Positions 22,965-34,256 of a stretch of 64,000 nt of DNA are shown in pieces. Position 1 is the first letter of the stretch. Every line of letters starts with the position of its first letter. Made by a program: the position numbers and the translations under genes. The DNA comes from Chloranthus sessilifolius (lineage: Eukaryota > Streptophyta > Magnoliopsida > Chloranthales > Chloranthaceae): assembly GCA_021018995.1 (NCBI GenBank), contig CM037593.1:5112088-5176087 (forward strand). The letters run 5' to 3'. The notes under the pieces were generated by a model. The model had not been told where the DNA came from, searched no databases, and was given only the letters and a program-made list of their open reading frames with translations.

Positions 22965-23898
22965 CTAATCCCCCCCAACACCCCTCCCCTCCGGCATGCC
23001 GCAGGTCAATCTCGCTAGTTCCCGCGACCCCTTATGTCGCTTGCCGCAGCCCACCTGTCGCTTCACCAAGACTGATCTAAAAACCTCCCGGAGGTCAGCC
23101 TCGGAGCCCCTAAAAGACATTCCAAGGTTGCGACCTAGGCCAATAAGCCGATCAATATCCGCCGCCTCCGTCAAATTTTCCAGATTCCCATCCAGGTCAT
23201 CCCCTACGTCCTGCCCCAAGCAAAAGACCCCCCCCCCCCCAATCTGATCACTCAGTTCCAGCTGAGGTCGGTCGATGAACCCCATACTGGACCCGAGATC
23301 GGAGGAAAGGACCGAGGAGTGGTGACCCCCACAGCTGGTTTCAGTTTTATCAGTAGAAGCCGCAAGGGGAAGACTCTGGGAGGCCTCAACTTGTCACGGG
23401 ACACCAACACCAGGGCGAGTCGACTCATTCTCCGTCAAAATCCCCAATCTAAATAAGTGGGAACCCGTGGGACCCAGCCTCACCGAGACCCAAAAGAGTC
23501 TCTCGCCACAGCCCCAACCCGCAAATAGAGCATAGCCCGACGGGCTTCCCTCTCCCGAGACCCAGAAGCCCCTGTCCTCCACTATCCCTACAGCCCGCCA
23601 GCTGTCTAGCACCAATCCTGCAGCCTTCGACACATGCCCCTCCCTTAAGGAAACCCAAAATCTGCTCCCTCCATTCTCCATTCCGGACAACAAAAAACTC
23701 GACCGCAGCCCCAGATCTATAGCTGTCCGCCGTCACACCACGTGTCACCTTCGAAGCCCTTTTTAAACCCCAAGAAGCCACCAACCCCTTTCTCTTTCTG
23801 TGAAAAACCCTAAGCCCTTTCTTAGCAGCAGCACCACCCACCTCCAAAAGGCAAAGATCTGCCTTCGACGACATCGGATCCCAGGTTCGTACCTCCAA
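22965..23898 (-). pseudogene. LINE-4 ORF1 C-terminal part
   Basis: The minus strand starts with [18 protein letters not shown] and the basic block RVFHRKRKG (about 23890-23800). A 150-codon open stretch follows, and then the conserved C-terminal block at 23285-22965 (IDRLIGLGRNLGMSFRGSE, LREVFRSV, ELARL). The zinc finger and DUF4283 are absent because the copy is 5'-truncated. The preserved middle block shows that this part of ORF1 is coding and not a spacer. Confidence 0.75.
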
Positions 23899-24879
23899 CT
23901 CCTCAACTTCATGATATCTTAATTTACAACCCGGACAAAGAGCAACACATTATCCACTTAAGGTTGGCTTGCGAAACCTTGAGGGGAGAGAGGTTATACG
24001 CGAATCTCAATAAGTACACCTTCTTGCAGCAATCTGTTGTATTCTTGGGATTCATTGTCTCGGTAGACGGGATGGTTGCGAACCCTGCAAAGGTTAAGGT
24101 CATTGTGGAGTGGCCCGAACCTCGAAATATTCATGAAGTCCGTAGCTTCCATGGTTTGGCCACGTTTTATCGTCGTTTCATCCGAAACTTTAGCACCATC
24201 ATGGCTCCTATTACCGATTGCATGAAAAAAGGGGAGTTCCTATGGAGCAAAGCCGCGACGAGGGCCTTTGCCGAGATAAAAGAGAAAATGGTCATTGCAC
24301 CCGTCATGCACCTAGCAGACTTTTCTGAAGTCTTTGAAGTGGCATGTGACATGTCGGGTGTAGGCATAGGCGGAGTGCTTGGCCAAGAGGGTCACCCTGT
24401 GGCCTATTTTACTGAGAAGCTCAATGAGGCAAAGCAGAAATACTCCACCTATGACAAGGAGTTTTGTGCGGTCATCCGATCTCTGTGGTATTGAAAACAT
24501 TACCTGAGATCACAGGAATTTGTGTTATTTTCTGACCACGAAGTCTTACGTTTTCTTGCTTCTCAGAAAAAGTTGAACCTGAGGCACGCGAAGTGGGTCG
24601 AGTACCTTCAAGGGTTCACATTCGTATTGAAACATAAGGCCGGTGCCGAGAACAAGGCCGTTGATGCACTTAGTCGTCGAGTGGCGATTTTGCAGTCTAT
24701 GAACACCGAGGTCATCGGATTTGAGCAGTTGAAACAAGATTATCCTGATTGCCCAGATTTCGGGCAGAATACACTGCTTTCCAAAAAAATCCGAACAACA
24801 TTAACTCCGAGTATACCTTGCTGGATGGGTATTTGTTCAAAGGAAATCGTTTGTGCATCCCTCGTACTTCTTTGCGTGA

Positions 24880-25950
24880 CTTCCTCATTTGGGAGTTACA
24901 TGCTGGAGGGATTGCCGGACATTTTGGGCACGATAAAACCAGTGCGCTCGTTGAGGATAGGTTTTATTGGCCTAGCCTTGTGAGAGATGTCTCTAGGGTC
25001 ATAAAACAATTTCGTACATGCCAAGTTGCGAAGCATATTAAGCAGAATACCGGCTTGTACACCCCTTTACCCGTGCCGCACACCCCGTGTCAAAACATCT
25101 CCATGGATTTCGTGCTCGGACTTCCAAAGACTCAACGAAAGCAAGATTCAATTTTTTGTGGTAGTGGACCGCTTTTCAAAGATGACCCACTTCCTACCTT
25201 GCTCTAAAACCTCCGATGCGGCTTACATAGCCAAATTATTTTTCGGGGAGGTTGTGCGTCTACATGGGTTACCCAAGACGATTGTGTCAGATCGGGATGT
25301 GAAGTTTACCAGTTATTTCTGGAAAACTTTATGACACATGATGGGTACCATGCTACAATTTTCTTCGGCCTATCATCCTCAAACAGATGGCCAAACAGAG
25401 TCCACCAATAGGAGTTTAGGTAATCTTCTCCGTTGTCTTGTTGGTGACTACCCTAGGAGTTGGGATTCTACTTTGCCTTTAGCCGAGTTTGCATACAACA
25501 ATTCAATCAATATGTCCCTAGGTATGAGTCCTTTTGAGGTCATCCTTGGTCATAGGCCTAATCCTTGGTCATAGGCCTAGAACACCCATCGATCTAGTCC
25601 CCATGTCTACACCCCATCGAGTTTCCGAGTCAGTCGATGCATTCGCACAGCATATACATGAATTGCATGCCAAAATTCGAAAAAGAATTAATGCAAGCAA
25701 TGAACAATACAAAATATCTGCGGATGCACATAGGCGCATCAAGGGATTCCAGATTGGAGATTACGTAATGGTTCGGGTTAGACCTGAGCGGTTCCCATTG
25801 GGAGCGGCAAAGAAACTTCAAGCCCGCGGTGCTCGACCTTTTAGAGTTGTAGCAAGGAGCGGGCCTAATGCATATGTTCTCGAGCTTCCACCGAATATAG
25901 GGATCGGCTCTACGTTCAATGTGGAGGACCTAGTTCCTTCTTTGGCCCCA
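24880..25950 (+). pseudogene. G1 integrase region, fossil
   Basis: The zinc-binding N-terminal block H-x4-H...C-x2-C is visible as LHAGGIAGHFGHDKT through RTCQVAK (about 24895-25030). The catalytic core has SMDFVLGLP (about 25105), [13 protein letters not shown] (about 25290) and the SSAYHPQTDGQTE block (about 25365). The GPF-like C-terminal segment (ARPFRVVARSGPNAYVLELP) is at about 25830. The coding is broken. Confidence 0.82.
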
Positions 25951-26029
25951 GTCCCACCCCCTCACAACCCCTTCCAAGCGGCCCCGAGCCCAAATGCCAG
26001 CCCCACCCTGCAACCCCTACCATTCTCTT

Positions 26030-26343
26030 CCCCACGCAAGCAGCGCAAAGATGAGATCGAAGGGATATTAGATGATTTGGCGATATCCACCCATGGGGGC
26101 GGATTTCAAAAGTACTTGGTCAAGTGGTTGGGAAAGCCAAACTCCGAGAACTCATGTTTAACTGAAGACAAGGTGCGACATCTGGACCCTGACATGCTCG
26201 ATCGCTATCACGACACCGCTTCATTGGTGATGAAGCATTTTCGACCCGGGAGAATTGACGGGGATGGCGACATCGTAGACATCGGATATGGACCTTTTCG
26301 CATGTACCGACTTCGGAAGAAGCGGAATGGAAATCAGAGCTAG
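26030..26343 (+). pseudogene. G1 chromodomain and C-terminal tail reading into the 3' LTR
   Basis: The chromodomain is recognised by KYLVKWLGKP and the following E-N...L-D-P-D-M-L-D-R-Y block (about 26110-26220). Family knowledge: such domains steer integration to chromatin marks. The 3' LTR begins at 26256, yet the frame continues into it with a tail ending in YGPFRMYRLRKKR before a stop near 26343. G3 has the same arrangement with a similar FGPHHFYRHRKKR tail. Confidence 0.8.
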
Positions 26344-26434
26344 GTGAAAAAAAAATGAAATTGTGGCGATTTGGGAGGAACACTGCAAATTCGATCGATC
26401 GAACTATGTCGACAGAAAACACCAGCTCTGGAGT

Positions 26435-26483
<49 letters not shown>

Positions 26484-26531
26484 CGATCGATCGATCTCAG
26501 TTCGATCGATCGAATTCCAGCGGCGATATTT

Positions 26532-26574
<43 letters not shown>

Positions 26575-27340
26575 TCGATCGATCGAGTATTAATTCAATC
26601 GATCGAGTCGCACTTTCGATCCATCAAATTTCAATTTCGATCGATCGAAATCGCGCAGAGAGTAATTTTAAGTTTAATTTCGAACTTGAAGTTTTAGGGG
26701 CTTATTTGTCTTTTGTTTAATATTTGTTTTAGGGTTTTCTTTGATTGTAAGGCCTCCTATATAAGGTCCTTAAGAAAAACATTGTAATTAGTTATTGATT
26801 ATAAATGAAAAGAATTTTTGCTTGTGTACTTGAGATGAGCCTCTACGAAGCGTGAATCTTCTTTTCAAGAAGGGTTTAGTGTGAAGTCAAGGGTGTGAAA
26901 CCCACAACATCTATCTTCCATCTATCTCTATATTTTATTTTCTTTCTCTGCTTCTAGATCTTCTCATACACCCGAAATCATAAACCCTAGCTTTTCCCTA
27001 ATTCATTGAACTGATTCGATTTAACAACCGTAGATCCCATCAGAGTTATTAAACCCTTTCGCATCAAATACCCAGAGAAAATCATTGATTCATCATAGAA
27101 TTGTGAGCGCCCTAATCTAGAAAACCCTAGAGTCCTATCTCTAGGACCGATCCGCATCATTATTCTAACAGATCTAGCGCAAAGGCTGAACCCTACTCGA
27201 ACCAAGCATGATCTTCTCACATGGAGGACTACGAACTCCTAAGGTATTCGTTATATTTTCAGATTTATTGTTTAATTAATTCAATTTAATTTCGGCAAAC
27301 AATTAATCATTGCATTCACGTAGTTTAGGGTACTGTCTTG
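26256..27340 (+). repeat. G1 3' LTR
   Basis: Matches the 5' LTR at 15432 throughout: the TGACGGGG start, TTCGATCGATCGAA palindromes, two TA runs (about 26437-26480 and 26533-26572), TATATAAGG at 26758, and an R/U5 that ends at the LINE-5 junction. It differs from the 5' LTR mainly in the number of palindromes and in TA-run length. Confidence 0.85.
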
Positions 27341-27453
27341 CCCCCACCACCTTCACCGCAGCCCAGCTAAGCAAATGCAGATAAGGCATCTCAGGCATTG
27401 TCCAGAATATACCAAAAGATTTGAGAATGGCACCCCAGACCCCTTGCCGATTT

Positions 27454-28442
27454 ATTGCTGAACCCCCGACTTTGTGATATGTTTTTTAATGTGCATTGTA
27501 AACAAACATTAAGCATGCATGAGCTAGGAAAAGAAAAAACACAATCATCAACTTACAAGTCTTACTCCTAAACATAAAAAAGAAGACAAAGTCACCCCTA
27601 CCAATGAGCATAATGATGAATGTGCCCCTTATGAATGGGTACTTGTACAAATAACATTCTCTAACACTTCCCTTCAAGTTGGTGCACCTATATTGGAGAC
27701 GCTCAACTCCCCCCTTATGTACTGCAATCTACCACAGGCAATGACTTTGGTGAATATATTGGTCAATTGATTTTTGGATCTAAAAAATGGAGACAAATTC
27801 ACTTTAACATATTTTTTCAATTTTCTTGGTGTGGCTATGTATAAAAGGATTGCCAGAGATGTGAACCACTATTTGATTATTGGAATCTATGTTATTCCGA
27901 TAGTAATAGAATCGTTCAACATGTGTATATTAGACTTGCTTGATCCTAGATCTCAGGATATGGGGACAATACTATATATCTAGGACGCTTTTTTAAGTTT
28001 TTTGTAAGGTACAGAGCAGTTGTACAGCAAGTTACTAGCAACAATTTTTTTTTTTTTAAATGAGATTAAATCATGGGTTAGTGCCCATCTCTATGAGAAA
28101 TTAAATTATGATTTAAATGTATCCAAAGAAATTTTTCAGCCAAATTAACAGAGAAAATCTACACTCGATCACTCTACAACAAACGCCTTTCTGCTTTTAT
28201 GCATGATGAGATTTCCCCCCAAGGAGAGGACAATAGATATGATCGACCTATAAACGTCAAAAAGACAGTCAATTAGCATCCGAATGCCCTGAAAGTGTCT
28301 TTTAACATTTCTGTACATCAGAATTCTCCTATCGATTATATCCAATCCACGACCTCTACACATGTAGCAGGCACTGAACAAACAAAAAAAGCTAACAACA
28401 AATGTCAATTTGGATCAAATTGATGGTGAGGTGAAATAAGTT
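27454..28442 (-). mobile_element. Probable copia 3'-end relic plus unannotated intron
   Basis: On the minus strand, around 27700-27660, the text reads CACCAACTTGAAGGGAAGTG followed by TTAGAGAATG. This is the polypurine-type end and TGTTAG LTR start usual for Ty1/copia. The LTR would run toward 27490. The rest (27760-28440) has no recognisable domain. It is a fossil, broken, and without defined outer ends. Confidence 0.45.
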
Positions 28443-29303
28443 TGACGGGGAACGTCAAGATCGAGAGCACTGAAGTTGAACCGCAACAGAATTTCAGCTT
28501 CAAGGAAAAAAAATAAATAAATTTTTGATGAACAGTGCCCGTGAACAGTGTCACGGATATCCGTAAATAGTGACGGACGTTCGTGATTTTGCCCCCTCAC
28601 TGTCCGTGGGCATTGCGCCAAAACTTCTAATTTTTGCGAAAATTATCTTTTTTAGTGTTTTATTAGTATTAAGATTCTTTATTTCGAGTTTTACATTGGT
28701 GGCCTATATATAGAGGCTTGTAAAGACAATTTAATTAGTTGATTGAATATTTGAATGCTTGTATGCTCGAGTATTCTCTGCCTGAGATGGGTTTGGTGTG
28801 AGGTCAAGGGAGTGATTCCCAAAAGCAATCTTTGTTATCTTCTCTACTATCTATCTCTGTTTTTAACCTTTCTCTGTGTTGATTCAAATTTCTAAACTCA
28901 ATCTATTGATTTCTTGATCCCCAAAACCATAAATCCCTTTCTGAATCCCAAATCAAACAGAGCCCTAAACCCTTTTCGAAAACATAACCATAACCTAAGC
29001 CATAAGCCTATTACAAAACCACAACCCTAATTTCCAAAGCCCTAGATCGAACCCGTAAACCTACATCGGATCGAACACGAACGCCCAACCCTGGAAAAGC
29101 CAGAGTTCTATCTGTAGGCCGATCTCGCCTCGAATCTAAGAGTACTTGAGCATCGGATTGGATCTCGCGTGATTTACCTACCGGAATTCTACGAACCCGA
29201 AGGTATCGAGTAAATTTTGAGATTAAGTTTGTTTTAATCTATTTAATTTCGGCAAATCCGCATTAAAAATCATATTCACGCATTTTAAGGTCGTCCTGCG
29301 TCA
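28443..29303 (+). repeat. G2 first LTR
   Basis: Starts TGACGGGG and ends CGTCA. U3 contains repeated ACAGTGACGGACGTCCGTGA-like units, each centred on the palindrome GGACGTCC or a variant (about 28540-28620). TATATATAG box at 28705. The R/U5 block GAGATGGGTTTGGTGTGAGG is shared with G3 and, less closely, with G1. Confidence 0.85.
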
Positions 29304-29484
29304 GTTTTAGTATCAGAGCCAAGTTTTCTAGGTTAGGGCATATTGTGTATCAGTTTAATTTTCATTGCATTTTATCTCATTTGTGTTCAAAAGTATGCAC
29401 GTCTACTATTTGACAAAATTCCTCATCCATTGTGGTTCATGTTTGCATGACATTTAGCACCCGTGTTAGTAAATCGCGTTCACC

Positions 29485-30356
29485 ATGAGCATGAGCGAGA
29501 TTGTCGAGATGCCCTTAGGGACATCAAAGCCCAAATGTATGCAATTAATAATAGGAGCCGCTACACACCAAATTCTTGGCAAAGTCTCAAAAGTTGTGAT
29601 GAGACGAGTTAGGGGATACCCCTATCTTCGCGAACCCGAGTACGATCCCGCTGAGAAGTTTTTAACATATATTCGGGATGAAGTTCCAAACTTTGAGGGA
29701 TGGATGAATCCTCAAACCTTCGTGGAATGGTTGTCTAGTATAAAGGACTATTTTGATTGGTATGGCGTACCAAACGAGTACAAAACTAGGCTAGTGAAAA
29801 CAAAGTTTGAGGGTAATGCCAAAAGCTTAGAACATCACACTGAGTCTCTTCGGAATAAATTCATCTCCACATGGGAGGACATGAAGGTGGAACTTATCGA
29901 ACAATATGTTCCTTTCACACACTGTCACCTTTTACGGAGTTTGAGAACCAAGACAAAAGATTAATTCAAGCAACAATCACTACAAATTATCTACTGATAC
30001 TTCGACTACCGAGAGTACATGGGCCAATGATGACAGAGCTTGTCGTTTGAGTTCTCATAATCCCGACCGATATCGCGATCACACTTCATCGGGGATGAAT
30101 TCCTTCAGATCCGGGAGAGTTGATGAGAAACTTCAAAAATATTTGGTAGTGGGTTGGCGAGCCGGGTTATCAGGCTCATTAAGGAGAGGCTTACCGCGTG
30201 CTCCCGCTACAATCAGCCGAAATGAGAATCATAGGTCACCAGGAGCCAAAATTGTTTGGGCTAGTTGCAAGGAGTTCCATCGTGCGAGTTCCGATACACT
30301 TGATCAGTACCACGTGCATGTTTCATCGATGATGAAACATTTTGAGTGGAGGAGAA
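29485..30356 (+). pseudogene. G2 first internal region: gag fragment and chromodomain end, fossil
   Basis: The gag domain is recognised from GWMNPQTFVEWLSSIKDYFD and the following W-Y-G-V block (about 29700-29775). Toward 30140 a YLVVGW block and the sequence leading to the LTR resemble the chromodomain end of G3. The region between gag and that end is far shorter than in a complete element. Confidence 0.7.
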
Positions 30357-30423
30357 TGACGGGGAGCGTCAAGATCGAGAGCATTAAAGCTGAACCGCAA
30401 CAGAATTTCAACTTCAAGGAAAG

Positions 30424-30479
<56 letters not shown>

Positions 30480-30669
30480 CAGTAAAAAGTCATGTATTGA
30501 AACACAGCAAGGCGCTGAGAACCCAATACAATCAGAAAAACTGACAAAAGAAACCCGCAAGGGGCGAGAAAGAGAAAGAGGAGAAAAGAAAATAGGAGAT
30601 AAGAAAATATACAGACGCTATAGAAAGGGGAGCAAAAGGTGCAGCCACTAACAAGTAGGAGACCACCCC

Positions 30670-33600
30670 TCAGCCTGGATCCCATCCAGTGAAAGCATGT
30701 CCACTCCCCCTCGTACCATCCCTTCCCCAAAAACCGACAAGGTCCATGATGGATTTGACAATGAGACCCATAGGTCTGTTAGTAGACTCAAAAATTCTGG
30801 CGTTTCGCCCCAGCCAGATGCACCAAAAAACCGCGAAAACAGCACATCTAGTTTGCAGGTGACTTGTTGCATATCCCCCGCGCGGGGCCCAGCTCAGTAG
30901 GTGCTGGTAAGGGGTCGCTGCCATAGCCCAACTCAGGCCCGAGAGTCTGAGTTCAACATTTCAGATGGAGGTGGCCATACTACAGTGAAGGAAGAGGTGC
31001 GCCGCAGTCTCCTCACCCGTACCACACATGACGCAGGTCGTCGCAACATCAATCCCCCTCCTCATCAGATGATCCCGCGTGAGAACTTTATCCTTACATA
31101 GGGTCCACACGAAGAATCTGACCTTGTAGGGGACAGGAACTTTCCACAGCCATCGCCCCTCGAATAGCACCAGCGGACGACGAGCCTCGATACTGTAGAG
31201 GCATTTCACCGTAAATTCACCATTTGGACTCGGAGCCCACACCCTCTGATCCACTCCCCGTTGCGTCTGTCATGCATAAAGAGTCAAGAAGGTTGGCGAA
31301 TTCCACCGCCTCACGGTCCATTCGAGAGATCTCTCAGATTAATATTCCGGACCACGCATTATCGCCAGACAAATTGGTGAATCATCCCCCCCTGGTTGGG
31401 TGAGAGAGCATAGATAGCCGGAAACGTGGACTTCAGATTGTAGGGTGTTAACCATATGTCATCCCAAAACTGAATTCTGGTACCGCATCCCCATTTGAAG
31501 GCCAGTCCTCTACGAAAGTTGGGCTAGATCCAGCACAGCCCTTTCCACCAAGCCGATGCGCCACTTCAGGCCCTCGGGCATATACCCCAGTCACCGGGGG
31601 CATGCCCATATTTTTCAACCAGCACCCTCCGCCACAGCCTAGCTCACGACATCCGTGCCGCTCCGAACCATTTCCCAGCAAATACCTGTTGGTCACTTTG
31701 AGGCGTGAATGCCCAACCCCCACATGCGACGATTGTGGACCTCCCACACAAAGGATCGCTGGACCCTCTCAAGCTTGTGTATTACCGTCGTCGGGCAGTG
31801 AAACATCGACATATAGAAAATGGGTAAAGAAGCTAAAACCGCCTTGATGAGAACCAGCCTGCCAGCACTACTCATAAGTTTCCCTCTCCAGGTGGACAGC
31901 CGTTGCTCAAAGCGATGGACGACCGGTTGCCAATCACGAACCGATAATTTTCTGATGCCCAAAGGGAGCCCAAGATAGGTAATAGGCACTGGTGTGATGG
32001 GACATCCAACGGAATTTGCCAACTCCTCCAACTCCTCCTGACCGACACCAATGCCCGTAATGGAGGATTTAAGGCCGAGATGGCCTCATATACTTGAAGA
32101 ACATCCCTGAGCGCCTGGAGCTCAGCGTCGTTAGCCTTCCCAAAGAGGATCGTGTCATCCGCATACTGTAGGTGTGTAATACAGTTGTCGTGCACTCCCA
32201 CCCGGATCCCCGAAATTAGTTGCCGCTCCCTAGCCTGGTGGAGCAAGCGGGATAGTATCTCACTCACCACATTGAAGAGGAAGGGTGATAGAGGATCCCC
32301 CTGGCGTATGCCCCTAGAACTTTTGAAGTACCCAGCTGGGGCCCCATTGATCATAATCGAAAACCACGCGGAGGAGTAACAGCCCGGCATCCATGTTCGC
32401 CAATGATCACCAAATCCCATCCTTCCAAGCATGTAGTCCAGCGCCGTCCAACTGACCCGGTCATAGGCTTTTTCCATATCCACTTTCCAAACTGCCGCGG
32501 GGCATCGCTGAAGATGAGCATAGTGGATAGTCTCGTTCGCCACAGCAACCAGATCGATCAACTGTCTTCCCTTCACAAAGGCCCCTTGGTTCCCTGAAAT
32601 AAGAGTGACCATCAGAGGTTTGAATCATGCTTGCAAAGACTGAGCCATGATTCTATAGGTGCAGTTTGTCAAACTAATGGGCCGAAAGTCGGAGATGTCA
32701 TCAGCCCCCTCTCGCTTTGGGATGAGGGAAATGAAAGTGAATCCAAGCGCCCTCCCGATGAAGCCATCCGCGTGAAATTCAGCCATAATATCCATCAGCT
32801 CCGCCTTGATGAGATCCTAGAAAGCCCGAAATAACTCCATCGTGAACCCATCCGAGCCAGGTGCCTTATTCCGTCCCCCCGATCGGACAGCACGCCACAC
32901 TTCCTCCTCCGTAAAATTCTGTTCCAGCACCTCCCTTCCGCTACCGAGATAGATTGAAAAGGCACCCCCTCCAGTTGAGGACGCATGAACCCATCATCTG
33001 TGTATAACGATTTATAGAACTCAACCACCTTCTCGCGAACTTGGTCCTCCCCCTCAGCCGTATCCCCGTTCACCACAATCCTCCTCAAGACCTTAGACTG
33101 AAATTTAGCATTCGCCACAATATGGAAATACTTAGTGTTCGCATCCCCCTCCTTTAGCCACTTAACTTTGGCTTTTTGCATCCAGCAGATTTGCTCGGAC
33201 CTACAGACGCTATCAAACTCCATCTTCAGTCCCAGCCGTTCCTCCCTTTCCTCCCCACTTAGATCCCTCTCTTCTTCCAGATCGTCGAAAGTCTTTAACC
33301 TCCCCAGCAGGACTTCCTTCCAGGCCTGCACCTTTCCAAACACCGTCCGATTCCATTCCTTAATCCTCTCCTTCAAGTGACGAAGCTTGGAGAGAAATCG
33401 GTATGCGGCAGTTCCCGTGTAAGTCCTCTCCCGCCACCACACCGTAACATGTTCGCGAAAGGACTCCTCCAACAGCCACATGTTCTCAAACCGAAACGGG
33501 ATCGGCCCCCTCCCGCTTGAATCCGACGTGCACAACAACGGGCGATGGTCGGAGATCGGCCGAGCAAGAGCATCCAACCTTGCCCCCGGGAACAATTGAA

Positions 33601-34220
33601 TCCATTCTGCCGATACGAGGAATCTGTCCAATCTGGAAAGCGACGGGTTCGCCCGCTGATTCGACCACGTGAAGCGAGCCCCCGAGAGCGGGAGATCCAT
33701 TAGCCCCCAGTCGGAAATGAATGTGTTAAAGTCTCGCATCACTCTCGCATTAGGCATACCACCCCTCTTCTCAAACTCCCACCTGATCGCATTAAAGTCT
33801 CCTCCTAGGCATATAGGATAATTCCACCGACCCGCCATAGCCGCCAATTCAAACCAGAAGTTGCGCCATTCGGAGTCCGAAGATGGCCCATAGATACCAG
33901 CAAAAACCTAACGAGACCCCGTCGCCTTATTTCGCAATACAACCGAGACCGAGTACAGTCTCACCTCTTCCTCTTCTTTGTCAAACATCCTGGTTTGCCA
34001 AGCAACCAAAATGCCCCCCGAGGCACCAGCGGAGTCCGCCCCAACCCAGTCCCATCCAACCCTGCCGAGGATGGACGTAACCTTCCTCTGATTGCAGCAG
34101 CCCCACTTCGTCTCCTATAAAGTGAGCACCTCCGGCTTAGCAGCCGCAATGACCTGCTTAACCCCGACCCGCTTCGACCAGTTACTAATTCCTCTGACAT
34201 TCCATGTAAGCATCTTCATG
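30670..34220 (-). pseudogene. LINE-2 ORF2, broken
   Basis: Minus-strand order: endonuclease (GGDFNAIRWEFEKRGG near 33790, SDHRPLL near 33540), the RT from about 32900 with KVDMEKAYDRVSW (32490), RGIRQGDPLSPFLF (32320) and YADDTILFG (32160), then the thumb, and zf-RVT at about 31254-30900 (VRFFVWTL, CVMC, HLFLHC). The sequence is nearly word-for-word that of LINE-1. Frame changes near 32940, 32060 and 31690 inactivate it. Confidence 0.88.
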
Positions 34221-34256
34221 ATCATCATCCGTGTAGCCCGCCCATCCAGTCCCTAC

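Larger units (their letters stand above)
19144..23910 (-). mobile_element. LINE-4: L1 inserted in G1 reverse transcriptase
   Basis: A minus-strand L1 of 4.77 kb between 7-bp repeats ATGATAT (19137-19143 and 23911-23917). The tail appears as a T-run after a TA run (19144-19172). The element is 5'-truncated and starts near the W-D-P-M block of ORF1. It belongs to the LINE-1 to LINE-3 family but is clearly more diverged from LINE-1 than LINE-2 is. It is inactive, with stops and frame changes in ORF1 and ORF2. Confidence 0.9.
18730..24500 (+). pseudogene. G1 reverse transcriptase and RNase H, fossil, split by LINE-4
   Basis: The first part (to about 19143) has [35 protein letters not shown] and the start of the YFDD catalytic block. 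LINE-4 occupies 19144-23910, and the domain resumes at 23911 with the connection region ([17 protein letters not shown]). RNase H ([18 protein letters not shown]) follows to about 24500. Insertion of the LINE at the catalytic block is visible directly. The region is not functional. Confidence 0.85.
15432..27340 (+). mobile_element. G1: Ty3/gypsy chromovirus, broken fossil, with nested LINE-4
   Basis: An 11.9-kb LTR element, about 7.1 kb without the nested LINE. It sits in LINE-5 at a C-run (likely 5-bp duplication CCCCC at 15427-15431 and 27341-27345). Order: 5' LTR, Met-tRNA primer site, gag, protease, reverse transcriptase, RNase H, integrase, chromodomain, 3' LTR. The chromodomain and the integrase type place it in the chromovirus branch. 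It is broken: several frame interruptions plus the LINE insertion inside the reverse transcriptase. The LTRs look a few percent apart by eye, suggesting an insertion a few million years old (inference). Confidence 0.9.
15089..27441 (-). mobile_element. LINE-5: short L1 copy, split by chromovirus G1
   Basis: Two pieces, 15089-15431 and 27341-27441, form one 5'-truncated L1 of about 445 bp. The outer flanks carry the 12-bp repeat CCTTGCCGATTT (15077-15088 and 27442-27453). The left piece has the T-run, the 3' UTR and coding for LWCLWYERNCRIFEEKNKPM. The right piece supplies the preceding zf-RVT end (ILDNA...LSWAAV-like on the minus strand). The chromovirus lies exactly between them at a run of C. 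This gives an unambiguous order: LINE-5 first, then G1. Confidence 0.88.

Noticed and set aside
14700-27490. A TIR element enclosing LINE-5, suggested by TCACAAAAGTC near 14705 and GACTTTGTGAT near 27468
   Set aside because: The inverted match is only about ten bases, no flanking duplication was found, and the interior arms do not pair convincingly.
28540-28620. Rho-independent-type terminators at the GGACGTCC hairpins
   Set aside because: This is plant nuclear DNA. The hairpins are tandem U3 repeats upstream of the LTR TATA box.
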